64,000 nucleotides of DNA. Source: Parasponia andersonii. Lineage: Eukaryota > Streptophyta > Magnoliopsida > Rosales > Cannabaceae. Of the stretch, positions 22,958 through 34,440 are shown piece after piece (within the stretch, counting starts at the first letter, position 1; every line of letters begins with the position of its first letter). Location: positions 408,254-472,253 of the forward strand of contig JXTB01000048.1 of NCBI GenBank assembly GCA_002914805.1, written 5' to 3'. The notes beneath the pieces are model-generated. The model did no database searches. It saw nothing but the letters and a program-made list of their open reading frames with translations, and was not told where the DNA came from. The position numbers were made by a program, and so were the translations under genes.

Positions 22958-23819
22958 TATTTGTTGAGTATTAACGAGAGTGATTTTTACAACTTTATTT
23001 GTTGTTCAAGAAATAAAATAATTCATTTGCTCGTTGAATTTAGTTTTTCTTTGAGCTTTTTATGTTTTGGATTAAGCAAATTTCGAATTATATTACCAAT
23101 TTTGTGTCAAATGACTCACACTTTTAATACAATTATCCTTTTCTTTAAAGTGTTAAAAAAAAAAAAAGTTATAACGTTAAATGCACATCATCAGACTTCA
23201 GCAATAAAATATAAGGTCCATGGATTTTTTTTGTTTGGTACACTACGGCCCTACTTGCTTGCTTTAAAATAGTGATTTTGTTTTTAATTGAAAAAAAAAA
23301 TGAAATACAAAAATATTTGTTTTAGGGAAAAAAACATAAAAAATATATTTTTGTTTGGGAGCGTGAGATCTTAACCAATTTATGATCACTCATGACACCA
23401 AACTCCAGTTTTACGTTTGTTTGTAAACTCTGACCTAGGAGCTAACAGTGACCCATATCTGGCAATTTCGTTTCATAATTGTACTTAGGATTAAAATTTT
23501 CACTTCCGCATTCCATAATTACTAATTTGTAACTAGTCCAATTCTGTCATTTTGCACAAAAATGACAAAATCGTCACTAACATTTTCATTACAGACAAAA
23601 CTAAAATTAAAAGTCTAATACAAAAAGGGCATTTTTTTCCTGGCTGTGTTACACTGTACAAGTTCAAATTTTTCTATAATCACTTTTTTTAAAAAGAATG
23701 TTGAACCCAATAATCCTTTTTTTTTTTTCCCTTTAATCCAATTACTCTTGTCATTTCTGAGGAGTTATACTTTTAAAAATGATTATTTATAATTAAGCAA
23801 ACGAAGTATTTTTATAGGA
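22958..23819. other. AT-rich intergenic DNA
   Basis: Nothing recognised. A 103-codon ORF (22,961-23,272) is Phe/Leu/Ile-rich, has no family likeness and overlaps low-complexity A runs. Confidence 0.5.
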
Positions 23820-24100
23820 CAGCATAGCGAGAAAGTGAGTTGGCAGTGTGGGACAGAGTGGCATCTAAAAAGATCACAGTTGTAACAACTGTAGTGGGAG
23901 CTTCACCTAGAAGTTCGTTCTTGAAAAAGTCAAAAACATCAGCGTTGAATGTTTGATCAGTCGTGTAACTCATCTGATCTGAATCAAATCTGACGCCTCA
24001 GATCCATTGTCAGCAGCCACCGCCTCGTCATTTCATTTATTTTTGGCACCTTTCCAATCTAGCCTCTTATTCCTTCCAACACCCCCCTTGAACCTTCTAA
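23820..24100. promoter_or_regulatory. Promoter-like patch with MYB-type palindrome, no gene attached
   Basis: A 17-bp perfect palindrome around a 3-bp centre, ACAGTTG-TAA-CAACTGT (23,876-23,892), presents two MYB core sites (CNGTTR) face to face. The patch is GC-richer than its surroundings. No ORF follows on either strand within 1 kb, so a promoter role is only a suggestion. Confidence 0.25.
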
Positions 24101-25297
24101 ATTTGAAGCTCTCATTATTATTATTATTATTGTTCTGTTGTTGATTACGACAATAAAATCCCATTATATATGTTATTTTCATCAAATTATATAATTTTAT
24201 TGTTATATTTGGATATACATAGTTTTCTATTTTATTGATATCTTAATTCTCATATTAGTTGATTTTTTTTCAATCAGCCTCGTATTAAATCAAGATATAT
24301 TATATCTAAAAACAAAAAAATAATAAAAAAAATCACTGTCTAACGATTTGAACTGATAAAATGTTTTTGAAAAAAAAGATTAAAAAATGAATCTATTAGA
24401 CGTCTAAATGGCTCAAAAGTTATCTCAAACATTTTATTCCTGTGAAAGTTTCATACAAAGCATTTTCTTTCAGATTTAATAATGTACTTATTTTAATTAA
24501 TTTGTTTATTTTGTTTAATGAAAATGTTAAAGTTTCTAAAAAAATATTAAATAAATTTTCCTAGCTGGTATAAAGATTTCAAGGGTGTCACTAGAGCTTA
24601 AAATATTAGAATAAAATAAATTAATTGTGAGACTAAATTTACAATTATTTAAAACTAGTAAGAAGTCGATAAGTAGATGTAACATTATTATTAGTATGAT
24701 AGGAGTTTAAATCTAATAAAGTTATTGAGATTATGATGTAGGATAGGATTTATCAACTTGATCGACTTCTTAATGGGCTCACAAATTGGATATAAATAAA
24801 GTGATTAAACATCTTAACCAATCACAGCGAATACTTGGACTGTTAGTTTGTTCAAGAATAAATATATAATAATAGTACACATGTAGCGAGAGGAAGCTCT
24901 TAACACCCTCCATTCAAAATGTTCTCAGTTAAATATATGTCATTAATTTTTTTTTTTTAAAAAAGGTCTTCATTAGATAAATCCGAAACTTAGTTAAGGC
25001 CATTTATGATATTTTTATGTAACGGGAGAATTATCTCTAAATGTGTCGAACCCTCATTAACAAAATATATATATAAAAAATAAATTTCTTAAACCATTCA
25101 CAAAAATCCGAAATCTGATATAGAGCCCTACATGAATCCTCATTTTAATTAGATAGGTGGACAAGCCAGTTAATTAGATAGGTGGACAAGCCAATCAATG
25201 GCTACCACATCGTCTCTCTCTCTGAATTCAGAATAAATATCAGGTACGGTGAGGACTAGGAGGCGGCGTGGAGACCCCAAAACCCCAAAGAAATTAA
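24101..25297. other. AT-rich intergenic DNA with a 25-bp tandem duplication
   Basis: AATTAGATAGGTGGACAAGC plus about 5 bp occurs twice in tandem (25,147-25,196). A TTATTA microsatellite lies near 24,114-24,130. No gene was recognised. Confidence 0.5.
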
Positions 25298-25881
25298 GGG
25301 CCAGTTTGGTTGCGAATTGCTAGCACCTATCGAAGCTGTGACCTGAGCAGCTATGAGAAAAAGGGATTTACGGTTAGTTAGTTTGATATCGTTGTGTTGT
25401 ATTGTNATTATTTATCTATATTTATAATTTTTTTTGCTTAAATTATACAAAAAGCCCTCACTAAAATGTATAAAAAATATATAATTAACTCACAAATTAG
25501 ATAAAATCTAATTTGAGTCTCCACTGACCAAAAATTTTGACTCTATCAATAGTTATGTTATATTACAGTTCTACAGTAATCGTGTTATGAGTAATAAGTA
25601 ACAATAAGAAAAAAGTTTAGACAGTAGTAAATTTAATTAGTAAAATTAAGCAGTATCTAATATTTGATAAATTATATATCATATGTGCTCTAAAATATTA
25701 TTTTAGATAATTTATATAATAACAATAAAATTATCTTTGAAAAATAAAATTTATCATACTTCTCAATTTCTGTTTAATTCTCAATTTCTGTTTAATTGCA
25801 ACAAAAATTCCAAAAACAAAAATTTATCAAATGTCAACTTAAAAGCTAAAAGAAAAATTTAGAAGCAATCAAACTGAATCC
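25298..25881. mobile_element. hAT-like MITE
   Basis: The left end GGGCCAGTTTGGTTGC and the right end GCAATCAAACTGAATCC are inverted copies with a few mismatches. The right arm (TCATACTTCTCAATTTCTG, AAAAGCTAAAAGAAAAATTT, AGAAGCAATC) is repeated in diverged form at about 25,990-26,165, where the outer end reads AGAAGCAATTCCGAACATAC, so a second family member overlaps or adjoins. No coding capacity. Confidence 0.55.
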
Positions 25882-26170
25882 TAAGTATTCAGTAAACTTA
25901 ATTTATAAAATTGTTATCTATTATACTATTTAAAAGCAATATCTAATAATTAGTGTGATGCTGTAAAATTTTTAGTTTAATAATTTGTATTATAAAAATA
26001 TAATTAACTTTAAAAAATAATCCTTATCTACTTCTCAACTGCTGCTTAAAATGATAGTTACATGTCAATTTTTAAAATCTAAAAATAGTAACTTAGCAAG
26101 TGTCCCTCTATCGTTATTTTTTCTCAAACCACTTTAAAAGCAAAACCTAGAAGCAATTCCGAACATACCA
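25882..26170. mobile_element. Right arm of a second, related hAT-like MITE
   Basis: The sequence follows the same order of words as 25,740-25,881 and ends in AGAAGCAATTCCGAACATACC, the inverse of a hAT MITE start. Its left arm is not separately visible and may be shared with or disrupted by the neighbouring copy. Confidence 0.4.
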
Positions 26171-26289
26171 GAACTAGAGCGCGTGAAAGAACAGCGATCG
26201 ACACGCGTGGTGTAGAAGAAAGCATAACGAGAAAAATGCCACAAAATAAGTGGAGCAGTGGAGGAGAGCGGGGCAGCATCCAATGACAA

Positions 26290-26440
26290 CGAGGTGAAAG
26301 AAGGAGACACGTGGTCCCCACGCTCCCGCACGTATATCAAATTGCACAAGGCTGTTTTTGGTTGGAGGGACTAGACATACCCACCTCAAAAGTGCTTCAG
26401 TGACACGTGTCACTCGAAAGCGACCACGTTTCGTATAACC
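26290..26440. promoter_or_regulatory. G-box/ABRE cluster, no gene attached
   Basis: GTGACACGTGTCAC (26,400-26,413) is a perfect 14-bp palindrome centred on the G-box CACGTG. A second G-box, ACACGTGG (26,307-26,314), and an ACCACGTTTCG word near 26,423 lie within 120 bp. Clusters like this bind bZIP and bHLH factors and mark ABA- or light-regulated promoters. No ORF follows in either direction before the retroelement block at 27,803. Confidence 0.4.
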
Positions 26441-26479
26441 CGGACGCTTATGCCTTAATCACTCGAAACTGACAGCGTC

Positions 26480-27797
26480 GGCAGAGTGACAGGTTAAAAA
26501 AATAATAATAATAAAAACTTTAAAAAAGATAAATAAAAAGTCTTATAAGCTCCCTAATGCAGACAAAATAGTAATTAAAGTCCCGGACTCATTATTATAA
26601 CTCTCACCTCCCAACAGTACAAAACAAAACCCAAAAACATCGTAAAATTGCAATTTACTTTTTTTTTTTTCCTTTTTCATAAGATAGATTTTCTAATAAA
26701 TTCTTTAATATGGACTTCAGAACTCTTTTAATGCCTTCTAAGTCCTATACTTTGCTTTCGTGCTTTTGGAGGTGTTAAATCTTTGTCCCTTGGTGAATTT
26801 ACGAACTAGTTCTACTATTGCCCATTGGCCATTAGGAAAGTAGAAAATATTAAATTTTTTTTTAAAAAAAAAAAGCGAAAAAAGACTTGTAGTCATGCAT
26901 TGCAGCCGGGGAAAATGTCACACGATATAATTTTCTATAAAGAATGTTTGTTTATTGGCCATATTACATTTATAGTGGTGCAATTATTTCGAATTTCCAT
27001 ACAAGAAAAATATTTATTGCGGATTTATAATCAAATTAAAATCAAACATAGGAATGAAAAAATAATAAGAAACAAAGCCTTAACTCCTGGTGTATTGTAA
27101 GAATTTTCTCCGTGAGCAATCTATGTATTGTTAATTTGTTTTCTTTGCGTGTTTACAACAATTGAAAATAATGTTTCATTGACATAAATTCATAGTTTAA
27201 GTAATGTTCAAAATTTGAAATCAAGTTTGCCCCTTACAAATTCTCAAAGAAAAAAAGGTTTGCCTCTTACAAACTCAATTAAGGACAATTAAGTATTGTT
27301 GTATTGTAGCTTTAATGTAGTAGTTGTTTTTAAAGCATAAATTGATGAAAGTTTTAGAAAAATTATGTGATAACATAAAAATTGGCTTTTTAAAAGCAAA
27401 CTTTAATATACGTCTCAAAATTCTTCTTAACCAAAAGTACATTTTATTTCTTAGGAATGATGACACAAAATACTATGATTTTTTTTTATCTTTTTAATGC
27501 AAAAACTAACCTAATTAATTTTGAATTCTACAAAATAATATTTTGGCATATAAAATCTTTGCAAATTTGAACAATGAGCGAGTTAGAAGACACAAATACT
27601 CCTCGCTAACTTAGTAAAACCTTTTAAAACTAATATATTCTTAAAAAGATGTTTTATAATTTTTGTTTTACTTTTTATTGAAAAAAAAAATAGAAGAAAC
27701 GTGCTAAAAACAATACAAGATAAAGTTAAAGAAAACGTCTCTTTTAATTTTGGGTTCATATTAGAATCAATAAGAAATTTTTTTTTTTTAAAAAGTT
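26480..27797. other. AT-rich intergenic DNA
   Basis: No gene recognised. The ORFs at 26,825-27,100 and 27,275-27,466 are Lys/Ile/Phe-rich, without family likeness, and include homopolymer runs. Confidence 0.5.
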
Positions 27798-27802
27798 AAT
27801 AA

Positions 27803-28317
27803 TGTTAGGGAAATAACCTTCCTAGTAGATACGCCAAATTGCGAAAGCAATAAATAAAGTGAAATAAGAATATATAATTTACGTGATTCACCAATTTGGT
27901 TATGTCCACGAGCTTATTATAGATATTTCACAACAAGGAGAAAAACTTACACAGTATTTATAACAACCACAACTCACAACTCTGACCCTAATTACACTCA
28001 AGAATTTTTCTCATAAAAAAATTCTCTAAAAAAATTTTTAGTTAAAACTCTTTCTTTGTCTCTCTATATTGAGATTTTTTTTTTCTTTTTTCATTAGGAT
28101 GCAAAATAAAGTTGTGAAGGGGTCTATTTTTAGGCTAAAACCTTTCTCCTTCATATGGTTAATAGCCTATAATGACTGCCCATCGTCAACAAAAATATAC
28201 TTGGATAGTAGGAGGAAAAAACACATGTTCTCATATTTCATTGTCAAAAAATATGACTAGTCACTATTTTTTACTGCCTACATTCTTTAACAATTTGACT
28301 GTCTATATTCTTTGACA
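27803..28317 (-). repeat. 3' LTR of the outer Copia element
   Basis: It begins TGTTAGGGAAATAACC and ends CTTTGACA on the plus strand, and aligns along its length to 53,188-53,670. A purine-rich tract (CAAGTGGGA on the minus strand) adjoins it on the internal side, as expected of a polypurine tract. Confidence 0.85.
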
Positions 28318-29824
28318 ATATCCCACTTGAAGACTTGATTTCAATCAGTCTTCACACATCATGATCAATGTAGTAGTCCATCTCTCCTCTTCATGCTTAC
28401 AGGCCAATAGAAGTTAAGCACAACTGCAGTTTATCAATGGTCATCGTCTTTCTTAGTATATCTGAATGATTTTTATTTCCTGGAATCTTGTCAAGTATTA
28501 AGACTCCATCTTCCAAAGCTGATCTGATGAAGTGATTCCGCACTTGTATATGCTTTATTCTGACATAAAAAATAGGATTCTTTACCAAGTGAATTGCACT
28601 ATGGCTGCCACAATACAACACATTCTTCTCTTGCTTATAACCCAATTCCTCCAAGAAAGACTTTAACCATATAATTTCTTTGCAAGCTTTTGTTACGACA
28701 ATGTACTCTACCTCAGTAGTTGAAAGTACAATAGTATTTTGCAACTTAGAAACCTAATTAACTGTTGTACCTATAAGAGTGTATACATATCTAGTAGTAC
28801 TCATCCTATCGTCTAAATCACCGACCATACCAGTATCCACATAGCCTTGTAAGCCCAAATCTGTCTTTCTAAGACATAAGGCTTTGTTTGCAGTACCTCT
28901 CAAATATCTGAGCATCCCCTTTACTACTTCCCAATATTGTTTACCTAGATTACTCATATATCAGCTCACAATTCTCACTGCATGTACTATATCTGATCTA
29001 GTACACATCTTGACGTACATAAGATTGCTAATAGAATGCGCATAAGGTACCTTCGCTATATAGGTCCTCGTTGAGGGTGACTGCTCTTTGTTTAGTTTGA
29101 AATGATTGGCCAAAAAAGTACTCACAAGCTTTGCTTTGTCCATGTTGAATCTGTTAAGTACTTTCTTTATATATTCCTTTTGTGATAGTTTCATCGTCTA
29201 ATTCACCCTGTCTCTAAAAATTTTCATCCTAAGGATTTACTTTGATGCTCCTAAGTCTTTTATTGATAATTCCTTTGACAATTATTTCTTGAGTTTGTTA
29301 ATTTTCCCTATGTAAGTTCTAGTAATTCACATATCATCTATATATAAAAGTACAATGATGTAAGAATTGTTAAAACCTCTTCACATAGCTGCAATGATCT
29401 GCCTTACATCTCTAGTAACCATTATTACTCATGAATTCATCAACTTCTTGTACTATTGTCTTGGAGCTTGCTTGAGACCATATAAGCTTTTCTGAAGTTT
29501 CACACCATTTTCTCATTTTCTTGTACTTCGAAGCCTTGCGGCTGCTTCATATAAAGTTCTTCCTCCAAGTCACCATAGAGAAATGCCATTTTGATATCTA
29601 GCTGCTCTAGATACATGTCTTCCTTAGCCACTAACCCGAGTATTATTTTGATTGTGGTAAGTTTGACTACTAGAGAGAAAATTTCAGTGTAGTCAATACC
29701 TTCTTTCTATTGAAAACCTTTTACAACAAGTCTTGCTTTATACTATTTGCTACTGTCATACTTTTCCTTTATTCGGTAGATCCATTTATTGTGCAGTGCC
29801 TTTTTTCTGTCTAGTAGTTCAGCC

Positions 29825-30640
29825 TGTTAGGAATATGCCCTAGAAAGCAGTTTCTTTATTTGGTATTTTAAACAATGTTTATTGAATTTAAATGTTATTT
29901 ATTTGTAGTTAATAAATTACATATTATGTCCCAATTATATGTATGTGGTGTCCATATTTTCTATTATGCAAACGTCTAAAAATTTCCATAGAAAATGATG
30001 AGTAATAAAAAATTATTCGTGTGAAGTATTCACATGTGGAATTCTTTATTTTATTATATCTAAATAAAAAGTTCATACTCCGTAAATAAAGATGGAATAC
30101 TTTATTTTGCTATATAATGTAGTGTTGTTTATTTTAATGGGATTGATAAAGTTTCTAATCATCGAAATGTTTGACTTTAGATAGAAACACTAATGCATTA
30201 TAAGAAAGTTATCAGTACATTAACCTGGACCAAGTGGAAATATATTTTGAGGTTAAATGTCATAACTCAAAATTGTATATTTCGCAAATCTAGCACTATT
30301 GTAAGATTATCTTAATCCTAGTAATAGTTGGACTTGCTTTTATAAGTTTTATCCTTTTGACTTACTAAAGGACTAGTTCTGTTCTATGGTTCAAACTCCA
30401 GTATCTTGTAAGATAAGATTTGAGAATTGACGAGAACGCCCTTTATGATTTGGATACTATACATATAATCACTTTGAGTTTTTTCAAAGACTTGGATAGT
30501 AAAAACTAGGTACCAGGTATTCACTTTGTGAATTTAATTATATTTGTATGGGCAGTTACAAACACCGTAGTCAATTATTATCCATTAGATGAAAACTAAT
30601 AACTCAAAGGTAAATATGTACTAATACAGTAATTTCACTT
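29825..30640 (+). repeat. 5' LTR of the nested Copia, recognisable part
   Basis: It aligns with 36,827-37,660 (shared ATATTATGTCCCAATTATAT, AAACACCGTAGTCAATTATT and AGTAAATATGTACTA-like phrases). Beyond about 30,640 the match to the 3' LTR is lost although the 3' LTR goes on for another 0.8 kb, so this copy is shortened or rearranged. Confidence 0.7.
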
Positions 30641-31069
30641 TACTAATTTGATCTATTTAGCATATACTATTCCAGCAACTGGTGCTAGATCAAATGTTTT
30701 CGATGATATAGCATATTTTGTTCATATTAATTCTCTTTCGTTTGATGATCTTTAATTTCTATGATAATCTCTGTAGTTATATTTGGTCTTGTTCATATTT
30801 ATGAGTATGCTCTATTATATAAGATGATTAATTGATTTAATAAGTCTAAATAATAATCAATTAGATGTTACTGTGAGTTTATGATCATGCATTTTTCATT
30901 TTTGATTATAATTCAAGTATGATCTTGATTTTCTATGTATTTATATTTTATGTTCTTGATAAAACTATATGTAGAAAGTTATTTGATCTTTAATTGTGTT
31001 ATAGTTTTTGAGAAAAGCTGTTTAACAATTAAGCTACGGATTTTTCAAATTTGGAAACGGTACGAAATG

Positions 31070-31500
31070 GCGCAAGCTAAGAATTTTATGCACCGCTCGT
31101 GTGTGCCAGGGAGGGAAAACCAGCTTGCTAGCCGCACAGGTGGCTACCCACGCATTGGCCATATGGGAACAGACCGTATACTAGCCATGCGGGTGGCACT
31201 CTATGCGCTGGCTGCATCAGCATTGCACCGCTCCCCATGGCTCTATGGGCATTGCCTTACTCTTGTGGCTGCGCGGGCTTCGTCCCGCTTCTATGTTCGC
31301 TTCATCCTACTCTTGTGGCCGCGCTGGCATTGTCCTGCTCCCATGGCCGTGCGGGCTTCACCCCGTCTCGGTGAATGCCATCTTGTATAGTGGCCGCACG
31401 AGTGCTTCGCGAGTACGTGGACGCACCTAAGGTCGTTGTCTTCCTGGTGGATCTCGCCTCGTCCCGTTCTAGTGTTCTGATCGACGTACTGATACCATTG
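31070..31500. other. GC-rich island inside the nested Copia
   Basis: An abrupt GC-rich block with repeated phrases such as ACTCTTGTGGCYGCG, GCGGGCTTCRYCCCG and CATGGCCGTGCGGG, sharply different from the AT-rich sequence on both sides. On the minus strand it would directly follow a TGGTATCAG primer-site word and the LTR-like sequence at 31,502-33,220, so it may be the leader or gag start of a separate element. No family was recognised in any frame. Confidence 0.5.
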
Positions 31501-31501
31501 A

Positions 31502-33220
31502 TGTTAGATTATCTATTTTAGATAATTTCTTATTTTAAATTTCCTTATTTGAATTTCGAATTAGAGATAATTTAAAAAATTTGAATTAGTTATCTTATCT
31601 GATTTTTGAAATTCAAATTTAGTAACTAATATAATAAGATAAGATTCTATCATAAAATTCGATATTCTCTAATTTTGAAATTTAAATACTTGAATTTAAA
31701 TTAAGGATAAGATCCTTAATTTATGGTAAGATTTAAATTAGAGATAAGATCCTCAATTTAAATAAATTTAAATTAAGGATAAGATCCTAAGTTTAAATTA
31801 AGGATAAGATCCTTAGTTTATTGAAAGATTTAAATTAAGGATAATATCCTCAATTTAAATAAATTCAAATCAAGGATAAGATCACTCGATTCAATGAAAT
31901 TCAAATTACTATTTAAATGTGATAAGGATCACAAATTAAATAAATTTGTTTTCAAATTTAAATACAGATAAGATCTCGCTATTTTAGGAAATCAAATCAT
32001 GTTAGTTATCATTATTAGATAATGATAATTTAAATTAAATATGAAATAATTAATTTAAATAAATAGGATATTATTAATTAGATATTATGTGATAATATGC
32101 AAACTTTTCAAATTTAAATATTTGCTTAGATATTTCCTAAACAATTTATGTGATAATTTGTTTTGAATTCAAATATAGAGATATTCTATAAGATTTAGAT
32201 AATTAAATCTTTTACAATTTAAATTTGAACTTATGAAGATTTCAAATTGAAATTAGAAAGAATATCTTATTTTTCCAAATCTATTTGAATTTGAATTTAA
32301 AGTTAGTAGTATACTTTAATGAGATTTAAATAGATGATTAGAAATTATGAGATAGCTTCAGTTTTGGCTAAATTTTGAACTTTTTATTTAATTTCAATGT
32401 GATTAAAAATGATGATTAGATATTATGAGTTAAATCTAAATTTAAATTTATGTGATTGAATAATATTAACATGTTAATTATTTTATAATTAATTTATGAT
32501 TTGAAATTAAAATATTAAATTGATAACTAGAGATAATCTAGAAGATTTAATATGATTAAAATTTCAAAAGATTATTTATCAATTATTCAATAATTAATTC
32601 AAAGATTTAAAATCCAAATGTTGAATTTAAATCTGAAAAAGTTCTAACAAATTTAATGTGATTAAATCTGTAGATAATTAATATTAGTTATATAATAATT
32701 AATTTAAGATTTTAAATTTAAAAGTTAAATTCAAATCAATAGCTATTGTAGAGGTTTAACTTGATTAAATCATCTACAAATCTAATTTTAATATTATGAA
32801 GATTTTAATTAGTAAATATCAGCATTCTCCAATTTAAATTTAAATTTAAATAAAAAATTTATATTTTATTTTAATGAGATTAAAATAATTATTTGAAAAT
32901 TATGAGAGAATTTCAAATTTGAAAATCCAATCAGTGGGAGATATTTTAATTATTAGATAATTAAATATATAATTCAAAATTTAAATTCCAAAGTTGAATT
33001 CAAATTTTGAAATATTCAAGAAGATTTAATTTAGATTAAATATTTTAATTAAATAAATTAGATTTTGTGAATATCTTAATTATTTAAACTTGAATATTAT
33101 TTCTCATAGTTATTATTTAATAATATATTTTATAAAAATATTATTTAATTATTAAATAATAATAAATTCTAGAATGATTGATAATGATTAACTTTTCTAT
33201 TTTATTAAATTCTGTTAACA
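31502..33220 (-). mobile_element. LTR-like remnant of a third retroelement, minus strand
   Basis: The segment is bounded by TGTTAG and GTTAACA, the TG...CA form with inverted tips of an LTR. Directly outside its left end lies CTGATACCA (31,489-31,497), which on the minus strand reads TGGTATCAG, the start of the initiator-tRNA-Met primer site seen in plant LTR elements. It is 1.7 kb of very AT-rich DNA with internal repeats. A matching second LTR was not found, so this is at most a broken remnant. Confidence 0.4.
31640..31960. repeat. Short-period repeats based on GGATAAGATCCT
   Basis: Phrases TTAAATTAAGGATAAGATCC or close variants occur at least five times at uneven 25-60 bp spacing, joined by AATTTAAATAAATT. 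The core GGATAAGATCCT is nearly palindromic. The array lies inside the LTR-like remnant. Confidence 0.7.
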
Positions 33221-34440
33221 CTTGCTTACTATATGAATAATGTTGTATACATATTCTATATAGAGTATTTAATTACATCATCTTAGTAACATATCATATA
33301 GGATAGTAGAGCTACTCATATACAAAATATAAATATGCTTACATAATTGATTTTATGTTACTAAGTAAGTTAGATAACTGGATAAAATTATTAAATCCTT
33401 AATTATAAAATATTGAGTGAAAAAATGTACGAGATACCCATAGTCTCCATTCTTGGTTCATTATGTATTAGAATGAGTCTCGCCTTAAAATCTTGTTGAA
33501 TTCTTGGAGGATTTTTGTCTGGGCAGTACTGGAAATGAATTTCTTAGGATAAGGTATTAGGTGGACTATATGAGACTGATCACCCATTGGAGACTGTCTT
33601 ATATAGAAAGCTTAATCACTGAAACAATAGTTACACACTTAACTTGAAATATTGATATCCTCTCGTAGAAATTTTTGTCAGTAGAGTAGAGAACTAAATT
33701 AAATGGTAGTTAGAAATATGTGATATGAGATTTTTGTCTTATTTTCTAAATGAAATTATTTCAGTTTGACTTGTTAATTGTATAACCCCCATAAGAGGCT
33801 TATAATTAATGGTAAGTTGAATTACCATGAATATTAATGATAGTCTTAGGGATACTTCACTTGTATATTATAGGTTTATTTTACATTATGTTAATTATTT
33901 GAAATATTTGTTACATGATGTTTGCTATTATATGGATTATTTATTTTCGTTCAAGTAGATATGTCCTTAATTTCTTTACCCACTGTACTCACACATACAT
34001 AACTTGTATGGTTAAACTATGTTAATGTAACCTACATTTAGTACTTATGACTGATAAGTTATTAAGTTTTTACTCTTATATATTCGCCATATTCACTGGA
34101 GAGACTAATGAAGAAAAATAAAGCATACATGTAGTGGGAGAATTCCTGGATAATTTATTGATATATGTTGACATATGATGTCTAATATATTATAGCATGA
34201 AATTTAAGGAATTAAAACTACAATATTATGCTAAATCTTAATAAGATATCTAATGAACATCTTCACCAAGCTAAAGTAGCTAAAGATGAATTTTCTAATT
34301 CTTGGCTAAAAGGAACATATTTTCAATATAGCACAAAAAAATATTGGAAGAAAATTATTAAAGATATCTATATAATACTTGATTGGAAGGTAATAATAAT
34401 TTATTGTGCATTAACTTATTTTAGTCGATAACTTAATGAA
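33221..34440. other. Unassigned internal part of the nested Copia block
   Basis: No family was recognised in this AT-rich stretch. It lies between the third-element remnant and the first recognisable protease-like part of the nested Copia, where a gag region would be expected. Confidence 0.35.

Noticed and set aside
22961-23272. A 103-codon plus-strand ORF
   Set aside because: Phe/Ile/Lys-rich, spans an A run, overlaps the end of a recent tandem duplication region and matches no family; typical chance ORF in AT-rich DNA.
26124-26413. Three overlapping minus-strand ORFs
   Set aside because: They open in different frames of the same GC-richer patch, which is better explained by the G-box cluster and low stop-codon density.
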